Source: Pseudomonadota bacterium (GTDB taxonomy: Bacteria > Pseudomonadota > Alphaproteobacteria > Rhizobiales > Pleomorphomonadaceae). From it: 64,000 bases of DNA. The DNA lies in contig JAEZHI010000040.1 of the NCBI GenBank assembly GCA_023436885.1, positions 372,001-436,000 on the forward strand, written 5' to 3'. This document shows positions 52,092 to 59,816 of this stretch, piece by piece. A program made the position numbers and the translations under genes. Each line of letters starts with the position of its first letter. The first letter of the stretch is position 1. Under the pieces are notes generated by a model. The model was not told the DNA's origin, did no database searches, and worked only from the letters and a program-made list of their open reading frames with translations.

Positions 52092-52478
52092 ATGGATCTC
52101 ATGCTGGGACAGGACAAGCTCGAAGAAGCGCTTCACGAATTCTCGGTCTACGTCGAGCATCTCCGCAAGACGTCGCCGTCACCGATGATCGAGCATTGCG
52201 CCGAGCTTTATGCCATCGGCAATGTTCTGATGAAGTTCAGTTCGGAGAGCGCTGAGCACGGCACGCTGCTCCGGCGCATGCTGGGCGAGCTCGTTGCCTG
52301 CATGGACAAGATCGTCAAGGGCGGCTCCACCGAGATGCCGATCAGCTCCGACGGCCTCAAGCGGCTGAAGCGCCAGGTGCTGGCGACCCTCACGGTCGCT
52401 CAGGAAAGCCAGCCACAGGTCTTCGTTCTCGATGCCGACTGGCTACGCGTCGCCGCGCCGAGGGTTGCCGCGCGCTGA
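52092..52478 (+). CDS. Hypothetical helical protein
   Basis: 128-aa soluble protein with a mostly helical pattern (LMLGQDKLEEALHEFSVYVEHLRKT, HCAELYAIGNVLMKFSSESAEHGTLLRRMLGELVACMDKIVKGG). GGGGGG lies just before the ATG. No family was recognised. It converges on phage block 2 and ends at a strong hairpin. Confidence 0.6.
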   Translation: MDLMLGQDKLEEALHEFSVYVEHLRKTSPSPMIEHCAELYAIGNVLMKFSSESAEHGTLLRRMLGELVACMDKIVKGGSTEMPISSDGLKRLKRQVLATLTVAQESQPQVFVLDADWLRVAAPRVAAR

Positions 52479-52490
52479 GCCAGGCTTGTC

Positions 52491-52510
52491 GGGCGGGGAA
52501 ATCCCCGCCC
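52491..52510. terminator. Perfect hairpin between host gene and phage block 2
   Basis: GGGCGGGG-AAAT-CCCCGCCC: 8 bp, perfect. It lies 13 bases from the 52478 stop and 8 bases from the gp14-like stop. No U-run. It probably ends both transcripts, so block 2 transcription stops here. Confidence 0.65.
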
Positions 52511-52517
52511 TGGCCCA

Positions 52518-53078
52518 TCATCGCCCCCAGAAGCTCGTGCCTCCACCTGAGCTCGACGTTCCCCCACCGGAGGTCGGATTGAGCTTCGCATGGTTCGACC
52601 ATGCGCTGCCGAAGCTCGACGCCATCGACCCGAAGGCGCCGAGGATGCCGGCCGTGCGGCTGTTCTTCGCCTCCATGTCGTAGAGCGCTGCCTGGTTGCG
52701 CGAGGCGACCGCCTGGTTGCGGGTGTCGTCGTAGTTCCGATAGGCGTTGGTTCGGATGGTCAGGGCGTCGATGGCGCCCTGCTTGGCGGTGTCCACCATC
52801 AAGTCGAGTGGCGTGCCGAAGGTGACGTCGACGCCATTGGCCGCCTGCGCCGCCTGCTGCTTGGCCATCAGCTGGCTGGTCATCGCCTTCTGCTTCTGCT
52901 CCTCGCGGGTGCCGGCGTCGAGCACGTTTTTCGCCTGCCGCTCGGCCATCATGGCGTTCTGCCGCTGCACCTCGGCGTTATATTGCGCAGCCTTGGACTG
53001 GGCATCGGCGCTGGCGATGGTGCCGGCTCCGCTCAGGAGACCGCCGCCGATCATCAGGGCCGTGGAGAGTTCGCACAT
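52518..53078 (-). CDS. T7 gp14-like internal virion protein
   Basis: 186-aa protein. The N-terminus CELSTALMIGGGLLSGAGTIASADAQSKAAQYNAEVQRQNA, a hydrophobic Gly-rich stretch followed by long helices, is typical of gp14-type inner core proteins of T7-like phages. The middle has QLMAKQQAAQAANGVDVTFGTPLDLMVDTAKQGAIDAL, and the tail is Gly/Ser-rich. In T7 the protein makes the outer-membrane part of the ejection channel. It lies two bases after the gp13-like stop. Downstream, where gp15 and gp16 should follow, there is instead a terminator hairpin and a host gene. Confidence 0.82.
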   Translation of the reverse strand: MCELSTALMIGGGLLSGAGTIASADAQSKAAQYNAEVQRQNAMMAERQAKNVLDAGTREEQKQKAMTSQLMAKQQAAQAANGVDVTFGTPLDLMVDTAKQGAIDALTIRTNAYRNYDDTRNQAVASRNQAALYDMEAKNSRTAGILGAFGSMASSFGSAWSNHAKLNPTSGGGTSSSGGGTSFWGR

Positions 53079-53079
53079 G

Positions 53080-53637
53080 TCATTTCCTCAGCTCGAAAAG
53101 AACGAACGGGTGGCCGTGGATGTCGATGGGGCCGAGGAAACTCGCCCCCAGCCAGCTCAGCCAGCGGATCGAGGCGACGTTCTCGCTGTCCACCACGTTG
53201 CGCAGAACCTGATGGCGACCAAACACGCTCTGCCGCCCCTCGGCCGTGGCGCGCAGGAACCAGCGCCAGTTGCGGGTGATCGCATCGGTGCCAAGCAGCC
53301 ACACGCCGCCAACGCCCGCAAGCACGTTGAGGTCGCCGACGCCATACATGATCTCCGGCCGGCCATCGATCAGCACGGTGAAGGCCTCGGAGTTGCGCAT
53401 CGACTGGCGCAGCGCTTCCACCGGCCCGAGCCGGCCCGAGCGCTGCACTTCCAGCCGGTCGCTTTCCCGGAGACGACGGCCGATGGAACGGCAATGCTTG
53501 CCGCGCGCCGGCACGATCTGGATATCCGGAGCACGTCGGACGAACTGTCGTTCGCCAACATGTTCCGTACTCCTGTTTTCGCGCAATTCCGGACGCAAAA
53601 CCGGTTCCCACTTTTGCTGGAATTGCTTAGCGACCAA
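53080..53637 (-). CDS. T7 gp13-like protein (DUF2833), start disturbed
   Basis: The conserved part (PDIQIVPARGKHCRSIGRRLRESDRLEVQRSG to FLGPIDIHGHPFVLFELR) fits DUF2833/gp13, a GNAT-fold protein needed for T7 assembly. The first 35 or so residues are unlike the family: they derive from a dispersed repeat at 53587-53622, and the only in-frame start is a TTG at 53637 inside the gp12-like end. A better start, ATG after AGGAG near 53566, is in another frame, so a one-base frameshift close to the start is possible. The gene may still be read through the overlap or may be defective. Confidence 0.65.
   Translation of the reverse strand: MVAKQFQQKWEPVLRPELRENRSTEHVGERQFVRRAPDIQIVPARGKHCRSIGRRLRESDRLEVQRSGRLGPVEALRQSMRNSEAFTVLIDGRPEIMYGVGDLNVLAGVGGVWLLGTDAITRNWRWFLRATAEGRQSVFGRHQVLRNVVDSENVASIRWLSWLGASFLGPIDIHGHPFVLFELRK
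53587..53622. repeat. Dispersed repeat (AAAAGTGG/CCGG type) inside the phage operon
   Basis: On the minus strand it reads TTCCAGCAAAAGTGGGAACC then GGTTTTGCGTCCGGAA, close to the copy at 48241. It occupies the gp12/gp13 junction and has become the N-terminal coding sequence of the gp13-like frame. Confidence 0.65.
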
Positions 53638-55723
53638 GCGTCACCTCCGGCATCAGTGCCAGGATCGACATCGGCAACGGATCGAACTGCTTGATGAAAA
53701 GGCCGCCCGCCCGGTTCCAGTCGGGCGCCGGCGTCAGGTCGATATCGCCGGTGTAGAGGCCGATCGCCTCGTCCCACGCCTCGGTGGAGCGCTGCTTGAA
53801 CTCCACCATCCTGTCGCTGTCGCGCCCCTCATCCCTGGGGCCGACGAAGATGCCGCGCGTCTTCTCGACACGCAGCACGACCTTGGAGATCGACTTGAAG
53901 CGCCCCTGCACGCTACCGAGTTCGCTGACCGACCCGAGATCGAGATCGAGCGTCTGCAGCACGGCGGCATAAGGCAATCCGATGTGGATCTTGGCGGCCG
54001 CGAACGGCAGGCTTACCGCCCCGCCCTCAACCTTCAGTCCGCGCACCACGTTGCCGTCGGCCAGCGCCACCACATCGCAGCCCTCGAGATGGGCGAGACC
54101 GCTGAGATGGCTCACCGCCGCGCCCGCATAGGACAACCCGCAATCGACAAAGAAGGCATCCTCAACATGGTCGAAGGCCCGGCTGTGCAGCCGCTCGATG
54201 TAGCGCCTGGTCTCGCCGTTGATCGTCCTTTTGACCACGAAATACGGCACGTCCTCGCCGCCTTCGGCGATACAAGTCACGTCCTCGAACTCTGCCCCGG
54301 CGCCGCTCTCGTGCCGCGTCCAGGCCCACACCTCGTGTTCCTTCATGTAGGTGAGCGACACCAGCGAGCCGTCGTCGAGTACCACCCAGACGATGGAGCT
54401 CGGCGCCTGCGCGTAGGCCCAGGCCTTCACCGACCGGTTCTCGAACAGGTGGCGGCTCATGATGGTGAGATCCTTGCCCACCCAGGCGTCGTCGCCGTAG
54501 CTGTAGGAAAAGTCGCGGATCACCCCGCCCGACCGCTGGGCGAACAGCACGATCTCGCCGACGTTGATCGGTTGCACCGGCGCCGCGCCGCGATACCCTT
54601 GGTTCGCAATAACGATGGCGCTCGGCGTGATGGCATCCGACGCCTGCCCGCCCGTCACCACCCATTCGGCCGACGAGGTCATCAAGAGCAGGCCATAGCG
54701 GGCGGCCAGCATGGAGCGCACGATGTTCACCTGCCGCGCCCGCATGCGGAAGGTGATCGAGTCATTATCCTTGGCCGGCGAGGCGTAGCCGAAATTCTCG
54801 TAGTTGGCGGTCTGGCTGAGGTAGACCGCTTGCGGCTCGTTGTCGGTGGAAGCCAGCGCCAGCCGCTGCTGGATAAAGGTCACCGCGCGCGGATAGTTGC
54901 CGGCGCCGCTGAACGGATTACGGCCGATCTGCGGTCCGTCGGCGGTGTCGGCGGTGATGTTCTCGTCATCGAGGAAGAACTCAGTGGTCGACCCGATATA
55001 GCCGAACGAACCGTTGGCGAACTTGTAGACCACGTATTTGCTGGCGCCGGCCACCTCCGGCCAGCTCACCCGATTGACGCCGCCGTCGATACTGAGATCG
55101 TTGACCACCGCAGCCTCTGCCGAAGGCAGGCTTTCCTCGCCGGTTGCATAGCTTACCGAGGCCACCTTGTAGCGATAGGTACGGGCGATATAGCCGGTCT
55201 TGCCGGCCGTGCTGCCCTGCACCGCCGCCGTCACCCCGGAGGGCGGCCGCATGGCCGGGGTAAAACTAGGCTCGGTCAGCGTCCAGTTGTTGTCGGCGAA
55301 GCGAGCAAGCTTCTTGACCGGATACCTGGCGTGGACGATGTACATCACGTCCGCTTCCTGGGCGAACACAAGCTCGTCGAGGTCATCGGACGCATAAGGC
55401 GAGACCACCTCGTAGACCGCCCCGCCCGTGCCGAGGATCAGCCCGCCATTGCGCCAGAAGCGGATGCAACCATTGCCGAATTCGAGCACATAGGCCTGCA
55501 CTTCGTTGAACTGGAACGGGATCAGCCGCGTCCTTTTGCCGCTGTCCTTCACCGCGCCGACATATTCGAGGCCAGCGCGATTGTTCGCCCCGCCATGCGC
55601 CTGCACGGTAAGGTTCAGCGCCGTCTTGAGACCGAGCGCATAGTTCTTGGTATCCACCCGTGCCCATAGTGCCGGGGAGAGTTCGCCGCCGGCAAAGGCC
55701 GGCTGATAGGCCCGGAGCGTCAT
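53627..55723 (-). CDS. T7 gp12-like tail tubular protein B (nozzle)
   Basis: 698-aa protein. Start LRAYQPAFAGGELSPALWARVDTKNYALGLKTALNL and the pattern QAHGGANNRAGLEYVG are typical of podovirus tail-nozzle proteins. A long strand-rich body follows with RTYRYKVASVSYATGEESLP, VTFIQQRLALAS, SAEWVVTGGQ and the end DWNRAGGLFIKQFDPLPMSILALMPEV. The start ATG overlaps the gp11-like stop (ATGA). The frame is fully open over 2.1 kb, which argues for selection. Confidence 0.88.
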   Translation of the reverse strand: MTLRAYQPAFAGGELSPALWARVDTKNYALGLKTALNLTVQAHGGANNRAGLEYVGAVKDSGKRTRLIPFQFNEVQAYVLEFGNGCIRFWRNGGLILGTGGAVYEVVSPYASDDLDELVFAQEADVMYIVHARYPVKKLARFADNNWTLTEPSFTPAMRPPSGVTAAVQGSTAGKTGYIARTYRYKVASVSYATGEESLPSAEAAVVNDLSIDGGVNRVSWPEVAGASKYVVYKFANGSFGYIGSTTEFFLDDENITADTADGPQIGRNPFSGAGNYPRAVTFIQQRLALASTDNEPQAVYLSQTANYENFGYASPAKDNDSITFRMRARQVNIVRSMLAARYGLLLMTSSAEWVVTGGQASDAITPSAIVIANQGYRGAAPVQPINVGEIVLFAQRSGGVIRDFSYSYGDDAWVGKDLTIMSRHLFENRSVKAWAYAQAPSSIVWVVLDDGSLVSLTYMKEHEVWAWTRHESGAGAEFEDVTCIAEGGEDVPYFVVKRTINGETRRYIERLHSRAFDHVEDAFFVDCGLSYAGAAVSHLSGLAHLEGCDVVALADGNVVRGLKVEGGAVSLPFAAAKIHIGLPYAAVLQTLDLDLGSVSELGSVQGRFKSISKVVLRVEKTRGIFVGPRDEGRDSDRMVEFKQRSTEAWDEAIGLYTGDIDLTPAPDWNRAGGLFIKQFDPLPMSILALMPEVTLGR

Positions 55724-56304
55724 AGCCGCGCCGCCTCGTAATCGGTCATGACGCGCACCGAACCGGGCTCGTCATTGCCCTCGGCCGCGCTCGCCGCCGC
55801 CTGCGCCTGCAGCGCCATCTGGAAGGCCGACTGCCGCTGGTTGGCGTCGCGCGTCAGCGGCATGGCCAGCCGCGCCGCCAGGTGCCAGGACAGCGCCTCG
55901 ATGAACAGCGGCGTGAACTGCGAGGGATCGTCGATCCGGCGGATATAGCTGAGACGCACCGGCGTGATGTTGGCGAGCAGCCGATCGCCGAACAGTTCGT
56001 AATCGACGGCATCCTCGCCGGACTGAGCGTCGTCAACCGCCCGCACCGCACGTACCCTCAGAAGATCGGTCGGCAACGCGTGCACATGCGCCCAGCGGCT
56101 GGAAGAGATCCCGGCCATCTCGGCCAGCATCACTTCATATCGCGCAAACCGCCAAGGCGGCCCGGCCGAGAGCAGCGCGTCGAGCGTCTGCGCATAAAAC
56201 CGGTTGCACGCCCGCGCCTCGCTGCTCGCCTCGGAAAGCGCGTCGATCCTGTCGGCGCCGAGGTGGCCAAGAGCCAGATTGCAGATGGAAATTGTCGATG
56301 CCAT
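55720..56304 (-). CDS. T7 gp11-like tail tubular protein A (adaptor)
   Basis: 194-aa protein. ISICNLALGHLGADRI, then EARACNRFYAQTLDALLSAGPPWRFARYEV and LPTDLLRVRAVRA are hallmarks of the gp11/adaptor family that joins portal and nozzle. C-terminal helices are ALSWHLAARLAMPLTRDANQRQSAFQMALQAQ. It is the first gene of block 2; upstream, where capsid and portal genes should be, there are only a ParDE system and host genes. Confidence 0.88.
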   Translation of the reverse strand: MASTISICNLALGHLGADRIDALSEASSEARACNRFYAQTLDALLSAGPPWRFARYEVMLAEMAGISSSRWAHVHALPTDLLRVRAVRAVDDAQSGEDAVDYELFGDRLLANITPVRLSYIRRIDDPSQFTPLFIEALSWHLAARLAMPLTRDANQRQSAFQMALQAQAAASAAEGNDEPGSVRVMTDYEAARL

Positions 56305-56402
56305 GAACCACCCCGTAAACCGTGCGGCACTCTAAGCAGCGGGTGGTTTGCGCGGTGGCGGGGTGGGCATGTCGGCCCCAGCAATCTTGGCAGCCGTTCC
56401 CA

Positions 56403-56425
56403 TTGGTAGTAAAGTTTCCTACCAA
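56403..56425. promoter_or_regulatory. Operator of the ParDE operon
   Basis: TTGGTAG and CTACCAA form a perfect inverted repeat around nine bases, 17 bases before the parD start codon. This fits autoregulation by the ParD ribbon-helix-helix. Confidence 0.65.
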
Positions 56426-56442
56426 ACGAATAGGAGCCTTCG

Positions 56443-56724
56443 ATGCCGAACGTCGAAAAGATGAGCCTGGCCCTGACAGCCCGGCAGGCAGCGATGATGC
56501 GCGACGCCGTCAGCACCGGCGCTTACGCCACCACCAGCGAGATCGTTCGGGAAGCCATGCGTGACTGGGAAACCAAGTGGATGGCCCGCAACGAGGAAAT
56601 TCGCCGTCTGAAGGCACTCTGGGATGAAGGCAAGGCCAGTGGTCCGGCTCAGCCACTCGATTTCGACGAACTGAGGAAAGAGGCTGCGGCCAAACTGAAG
56701 GACGCCTCCCGGAATGGCGGCTAA
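56443..56724 (+). CDS. parD: ParD-type antitoxin
   Basis: 93-aa protein. The RHH part MSLALTARQAAMMRDAVSTGAYATTSEIVREAMRDWE carries the ParD signature (GAYATTSEIVREAMR). An acidic/basic tail (LDFDELRKEAAAKLKDA) would wrap the toxin. AGGAG lies before the ATG. The stop overlaps the toxin start by 11 bases. Confidence 0.9.
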   Translation: MPNVEKMSLALTARQAAMMRDAVSTGAYATTSEIVREAMRDWETKWMARNEEIRRLKALWDEGKASGPAQPLDFDELRKEAAAKLKDASRNGG

Positions 56725-57031
56725 ACTGATCTGGACGCCGCAAGCCAGGGCCGATCTGATCGACATCTACCTGACCATCGGTCTTCAACAGCCGCAGGCT
56801 GCCGAGCGATATCTAGCTCGGATGGAGCAGAAAGCCGCTCTCCTGTTCGATCAGCCGCGTCTCGGCGTCCGAAGACCGGAAATCCATCCGGCGGCGCGCA
56901 TGCTGATCGAGAGCCCTTATGTCCTGCTCTATGAAACCGAGCCGAACACCGACGACGGCCCCATCCAAACCATCGAGATCGTCCGCGTAATCGATGGCCG
57001 GCGCGACCTCCGGAACCTGCTGCCAGTGTGA
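56714..57031 (+). CDS. parE: ParE-type toxin
   Basis: 105-aa RelE/ParE-fold protein: KLIWTPQARADLIDIYLTIGLQQPQAAERYLARMEQKAALLFDQPRLGVRRPEI, then LIESPYVLLYETEP and IQTIEIVRVIDGRRDL. These are the helices and strands of ParE toxins that poison gyrase. The frame is complete and followed by a good terminator, so the pair appears intact, unlike two other toxin loci in this window. Confidence 0.9.
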   Translation: MAAKLIWTPQARADLIDIYLTIGLQQPQAAERYLARMEQKAALLFDQPRLGVRRPEIHPAARMLIESPYVLLYETEPNTDDGPIQTIEIVRVIDGRRDLRNLLPV

Positions 57032-57054
57032 TGCGCTGGCTGGGTAACGCAAAC

Positions 57055-57081
57055 GGCTGGCCGGCGCGACACCGGTCAGCC
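57055..57081 (+). terminator. Rho-independent-like terminator after ParDE
   Basis: GGCTGGCCGG, seven-base loop, CCGGTCAGCC (one G-T pair), followed by ATTTTG. It lies 23 bases after the ParE stop and also faces the convergent DUF3309 gene. Confidence 0.7.
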
Positions 57082-57096
57082 ATTTTGCGAGACGCT

Positions 57097-57255
57097 TTAA
57101 ATCCGTCCCATCAACATCAGGATCACGATGATCAGCAGGATGAGGCCAAGACCACCGGAGGGGCCATAACCCCAGCGCGAGCTGTAGGGCCAGGTCGGCA
57201 GCGCGCCGAGCAGGATCAGGATGAGGACGATGACCAGGATTGTTCCGAGCGTCAT
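57097..57255 (-). CDS. DUF3309 small membrane protein
   Basis: 52-aa protein with two hydrophobic helices: MTLGTILVIVLILILLGALPTWPYS, then WGYGPSGGLGLILLIIVILMLMGRI. The linker PTWPYS..WGYGPSGG is the DUF3309 signature. ATG 57255 has GGAG upstream. These small proteins are widespread and strongly conserved in Proteobacteria; function unknown. Confidence 0.9.
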   Translation of the reverse strand: MTLGTILVIVLILILLGALPTWPYSSRWGYGPSGGLGLILLIIVILMLMGRI

Positions 57256-57506
57256 GGAGGATCTCCTTGAGCGGGGCAGCGTGGATGGGAGAGGCCCCAG
57301 CCGATGACCAACTGCCTTCCTCAAGCAAATTCGCGAGACGCCCTAACGGTTCCACGGAGACGACTGCAGGCTGCGTTTCGTTGCGTGGAGCGCACGCCGG
57401 GGTCGGCAAGTCGCGGCAAAACAGCAGCACTTAATTGACAACCGGCCCTGTTATGCGCATATAGCCTTCGGAGGCTTTGTGAGCGGAAACGCGAGCATTG
57501 CCTTTT
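57256..57506. other. Non-coding stretch
   Basis: Upstream region of the DUF3309 gene. No gene, hairpin or repeat was recognised apart from general GC-rich sequence. Confidence 0.4.
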
Positions 57507-57830
57507 TTATTGCCCGTTTTGGGACGCCGCACGCAGATCGCGGATAATCTTGAAACCATTTTGCCTTTCACCCGCGGGCGTCGTCTGGCGAAACTCCAAG
57601 CGTCTGATCTTGTCTGCTAGAGCTGCCAGTTCCTCGCGTGCTGGCTCGTGCATACCCGGCAGACGAAGCCCCCAACTGATCGTATAGGCAATTATGTCAG
57701 CGACCTGTACCAGCGACGTCAGATCGCTGTGCACGAAAAACGGCTCTGGGATAATCAGTCTCGAACGCGTGCGCCCGTTGGTCTTGGACTCATCTGTTCC
57801 AACAGATGGCTCGCACTTTGCCAATTTCAT
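57507..57830 (-). pseudogene. DUF3800 C-terminal remnant
   Basis: 107 aa. RSRLIIPEPFFVHSDLTSLVQVADIIAYTISWGLR matches the C-terminal part of DUF3800 proteins, where the last RNase-H-like acidic residue lies in VQVADIIAY. The first two thirds, including the N-terminal DESG motif, are missing, and the nominal start has no ribosome site. It is therefore a fragment. DUF3800 proteins are common on mobile and defence-type islands. Confidence 0.6.
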
Positions 57831-57951
57831 AGATAGCTAGGATTTTGGCGCGATGACATACAAAAACACCGCCGGCCAGATTAAACTAGTCGGCGGAGAA
57901 CTTCAGAGCGCAATATTCCGCGATAGCGCAAGGTCTCGCGTTAGCAAACCG

Positions 57952-58164
57952 CTAGCGTGAATACCCCATTTTCACGACTGCACGCCCCTTCCCACCTGAA
58001 ACGAGAGGCGCCTTATTTCCTCCAAAGGGAGGAGCAAGATCATATTCGTCTGAAACGATTCCAGATTGCCGTAGCTGATCCAGCGCACCGAAGGCCTCGC
58101 GGATCACGGTCTCATTGATTTTTGCCTTTGGATTGGCTTCCAGGAGGCTCTCAAAATCAAGCAT
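57952..58164 (-). CDS. Small protein paired with SDH-type protease
   Basis: 70-aa protein from ATG 58164, with GAGGATAAC upstream: MLDFESLLEANPKAKINETVIREAFGALDQLRQSGIVSDEYDLAPPFGG, then a basic Gly-rich end. It lies 10 bases after the protease stop on the same strand and is surely co-transcribed. The N-terminal helix and flexible end suggest a small binding partner. Family not recognised. Confidence 0.65.
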   Translation of the reverse strand: MLDFESLLEANPKAKINETVIREAFGALDQLRQSGIVSDEYDLAPPFGGNKAPLVSGGKGRAVVKMGYSR

Positions 58165-58174
58165 ATCGTTATCC

Positions 58175-59056
58175 TCAGATTGCCAACAGCCCCTCACGGG
58201 TGTTGATAGCTATGGAGAGTTGTCTGCTAGACATATTATCTTGAAGAAGTCGATAGTATGACCTCACCCTCTTATTCAACTCCGTATCATTGCCAAAGTT
58301 CGCTATCAAAAGGTTTAAATCCTTGGTTAGGACATCCATAGATAGCCCACGTCCATGCGATCGCCACTTTTTTGTGTCATTCAGCTTGGTCGCGATTTCG
58401 GCCGCTCGAGTCTCGCGCATTTTAGGCGTCACGGCCTTACCCTGCGTTTGCGTCGTTACCCAATTTTTAAATTTGTATTGCACAAGCCACTTTTTGAGTA
58501 AATCCACGGAATGGTCTCTGGCCTGTTCAAATCTATGAATTTGTGCTGGGTCGAACTTTTGAATTAAGAATGCGAGTTCCGCAGGCGTCAACGAACCTTT
58601 GCCAGATTTTTTGACGAGCTGGTCATATTTATGTAGGTACCCAAGCGCAGGAACGAATATTCCATCTTTATTCCGCACCTGAGGATCAATCGGTCCAAGT
58701 ATTGAATAATAATCCATGTATATATTATCGCCAGACATAACAAGAACAGTCCCTGCAGACATTGCAAAATTCGGGACAAGAAAATTAACTTCTTTTGGAT
58801 AGTGATACCGAAATGTATCAGCAATCCTTTCCGCGGTCTCAATAGAACCACCATTAGTTTCCAAAATAACTAAAAGTTTGTCCTTCTTACATTTTATGTC
58901 TTCAATATGATCTCGGATGAGGTCATCCATAGGCTGCTGGATCGGATGTATACAGGTAATTACATCGCAATCAAGATTCTCTTCTATCGCTTTCAGCCGC
59001 CGAATGAGTTCAGATTCCACATAGTGCGTCGTCCTTGTTAATTCGTCGCCGTCCAA
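58175..59056 (-). CDS. Serine protease of the SDH/ClpP-crotonase type
   Basis: 293-aa protein related to SDH (serine dehydrogenase proteinase) and SppA-like peptidases. KLLVILETNGGSIETAERIADTFRYHYP is the oxyanion/Gly-rich part, and FAMSAGTVLVMSGD holds the probable nucleophile S100, as in AxSAGT of SppA. No membrane anchor is seen. The C-terminal about 120 residues are helical and basic. A TTG at 59056 is the likely start because GGGGGA stands six bases before it. AT-rich compared with the genome. Such proteases, with a small partner gene, occur on accessory islands; a role in phage defence or stress is possible but unproved. Confidence 0.78.
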   Translation of the reverse strand: MDGDELTRTTHYVESELIRRLKAIEENLDCDVITCIHPIQQPMDDLIRDHIEDIKCKKDKLLVILETNGGSIETAERIADTFRYHYPKEVNFLVPNFAMSAGTVLVMSGDNIYMDYYSILGPIDPQVRNKDGIFVPALGYLHKYDQLVKKSGKGSLTPAELAFLIQKFDPAQIHRFEQARDHSVDLLKKWLVQYKFKNWVTTQTQGKAVTPKMRETRAAEIATKLNDTKKWRSHGRGLSMDVLTKDLNLLIANFGNDTELNKRVRSYYRLLQDNMSSRQLSIAINTREGLLAI

Positions 59057-59232
59057 GATATCCCCCTAGGTAAAGCCTCCTTGCATTAAAGTAGCAACGA
59101 TGATTCGACGCAACCATAAATGACAAAATATACTTTCTGATCAAATAGCTAAGAACCATATTTCGGTACAGGCGCTATTCGATGTCGGATAGCCCGGCAG
59201 GGTCGAGTGGACGGGCAATATTGGTTTCCCGC

Positions 59233-59532
59233 AAAACCCCACGAACAGCATATCCAGCGCGCCCCCCCTATCTCAGCATCGTGCCCGGCAAGGCTGGCGA
59301 TCGGCGCCTTCAGGATCGCCACCGGCCCCGCCGCCATGAGCTGCGTGGCCATAACGCAGGACTCACCCTCGATATCGAACACGGGATTGAGGCGTTTGGC
59401 CGGCATCGGCGCTTTGGTTGCCGGCATCAGCGGCACGACGACGCGGGTATTGAAGCCATCGAGAAGGTTGGCCTGAACGTCGAGCAGGAAGTCGACTCCA
59501 TCGGGATTGGGATAGACGTCGAACCGCGCCAC
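59233..59532 (-). pseudogene. ccdB: ccdB toxin, frameshifted at a G7 tract
   Basis: From GTG 59532 the frame reads ARFDVYPNPDGVDFLLDVQANLL, NTRVVVPLMP, RLNPVFDIEGESCVMATQLMAAGP and SLAGHDAEI, which is CcdB. At a run of seven G (59262-59268) the frame changes: the expected C-terminal LDMLFVGF is found in another frame. The last helix of CcdB, which binds gyrase, would be lost or replaced by an unrelated tail. Confidence 0.75.
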
Positions 59533-59767
59533 CAGAACTGTCGATAACGGCCCAGCGGTAGCCCGTTTGTCTCCACCCACCGGTTGGAACTCTCGACAGC
59601 CTCGGCGTTGTCGCGACGCCACTGCTCGGCCTTCACCTCGGCCAGCGCGCGTCGGACATCTGCCTCAGCCGCGTGCGAGAGATTCACGCCAAACGAACGC
59701 GCCTCCGAACGAGGTCCGGATCGAGCGACAGATTGGTCGGCTTGCGAGGGGATTGCTGCGTCGACAT
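59532..59767 (-). pseudogene. ccdA: ccdA antitoxin, frameshift and lost stop
   Basis: ATG 59767 starts MSTQQSPRKPTNLSLDPDLVRR, the DNA-binding part of CcdA. A base is then missing near 59700, and FGVNLSHAAEADVRRALAEVKAEQWRRDNAEAVESSNRWVETNGLPLGRYRQF is in another frame. At the end the usual TGATGG overlap reads TGGTGG, so the stop is lost and the ccdB start becomes GTG. The antitoxin cannot be made in full. Confidence 0.75.
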
Positions 59768-59816
59768 CGAGCGCCTTCACATTATGCGCACACAGTCAGA
59801 TGCCGCGCAAACCGCC

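Noticed and set aside
53246..55669. 807-codon plus-strand frame
   Set aside because: Antisense to the gp12-like and gp13-like genes; no motifs, shadow composition.
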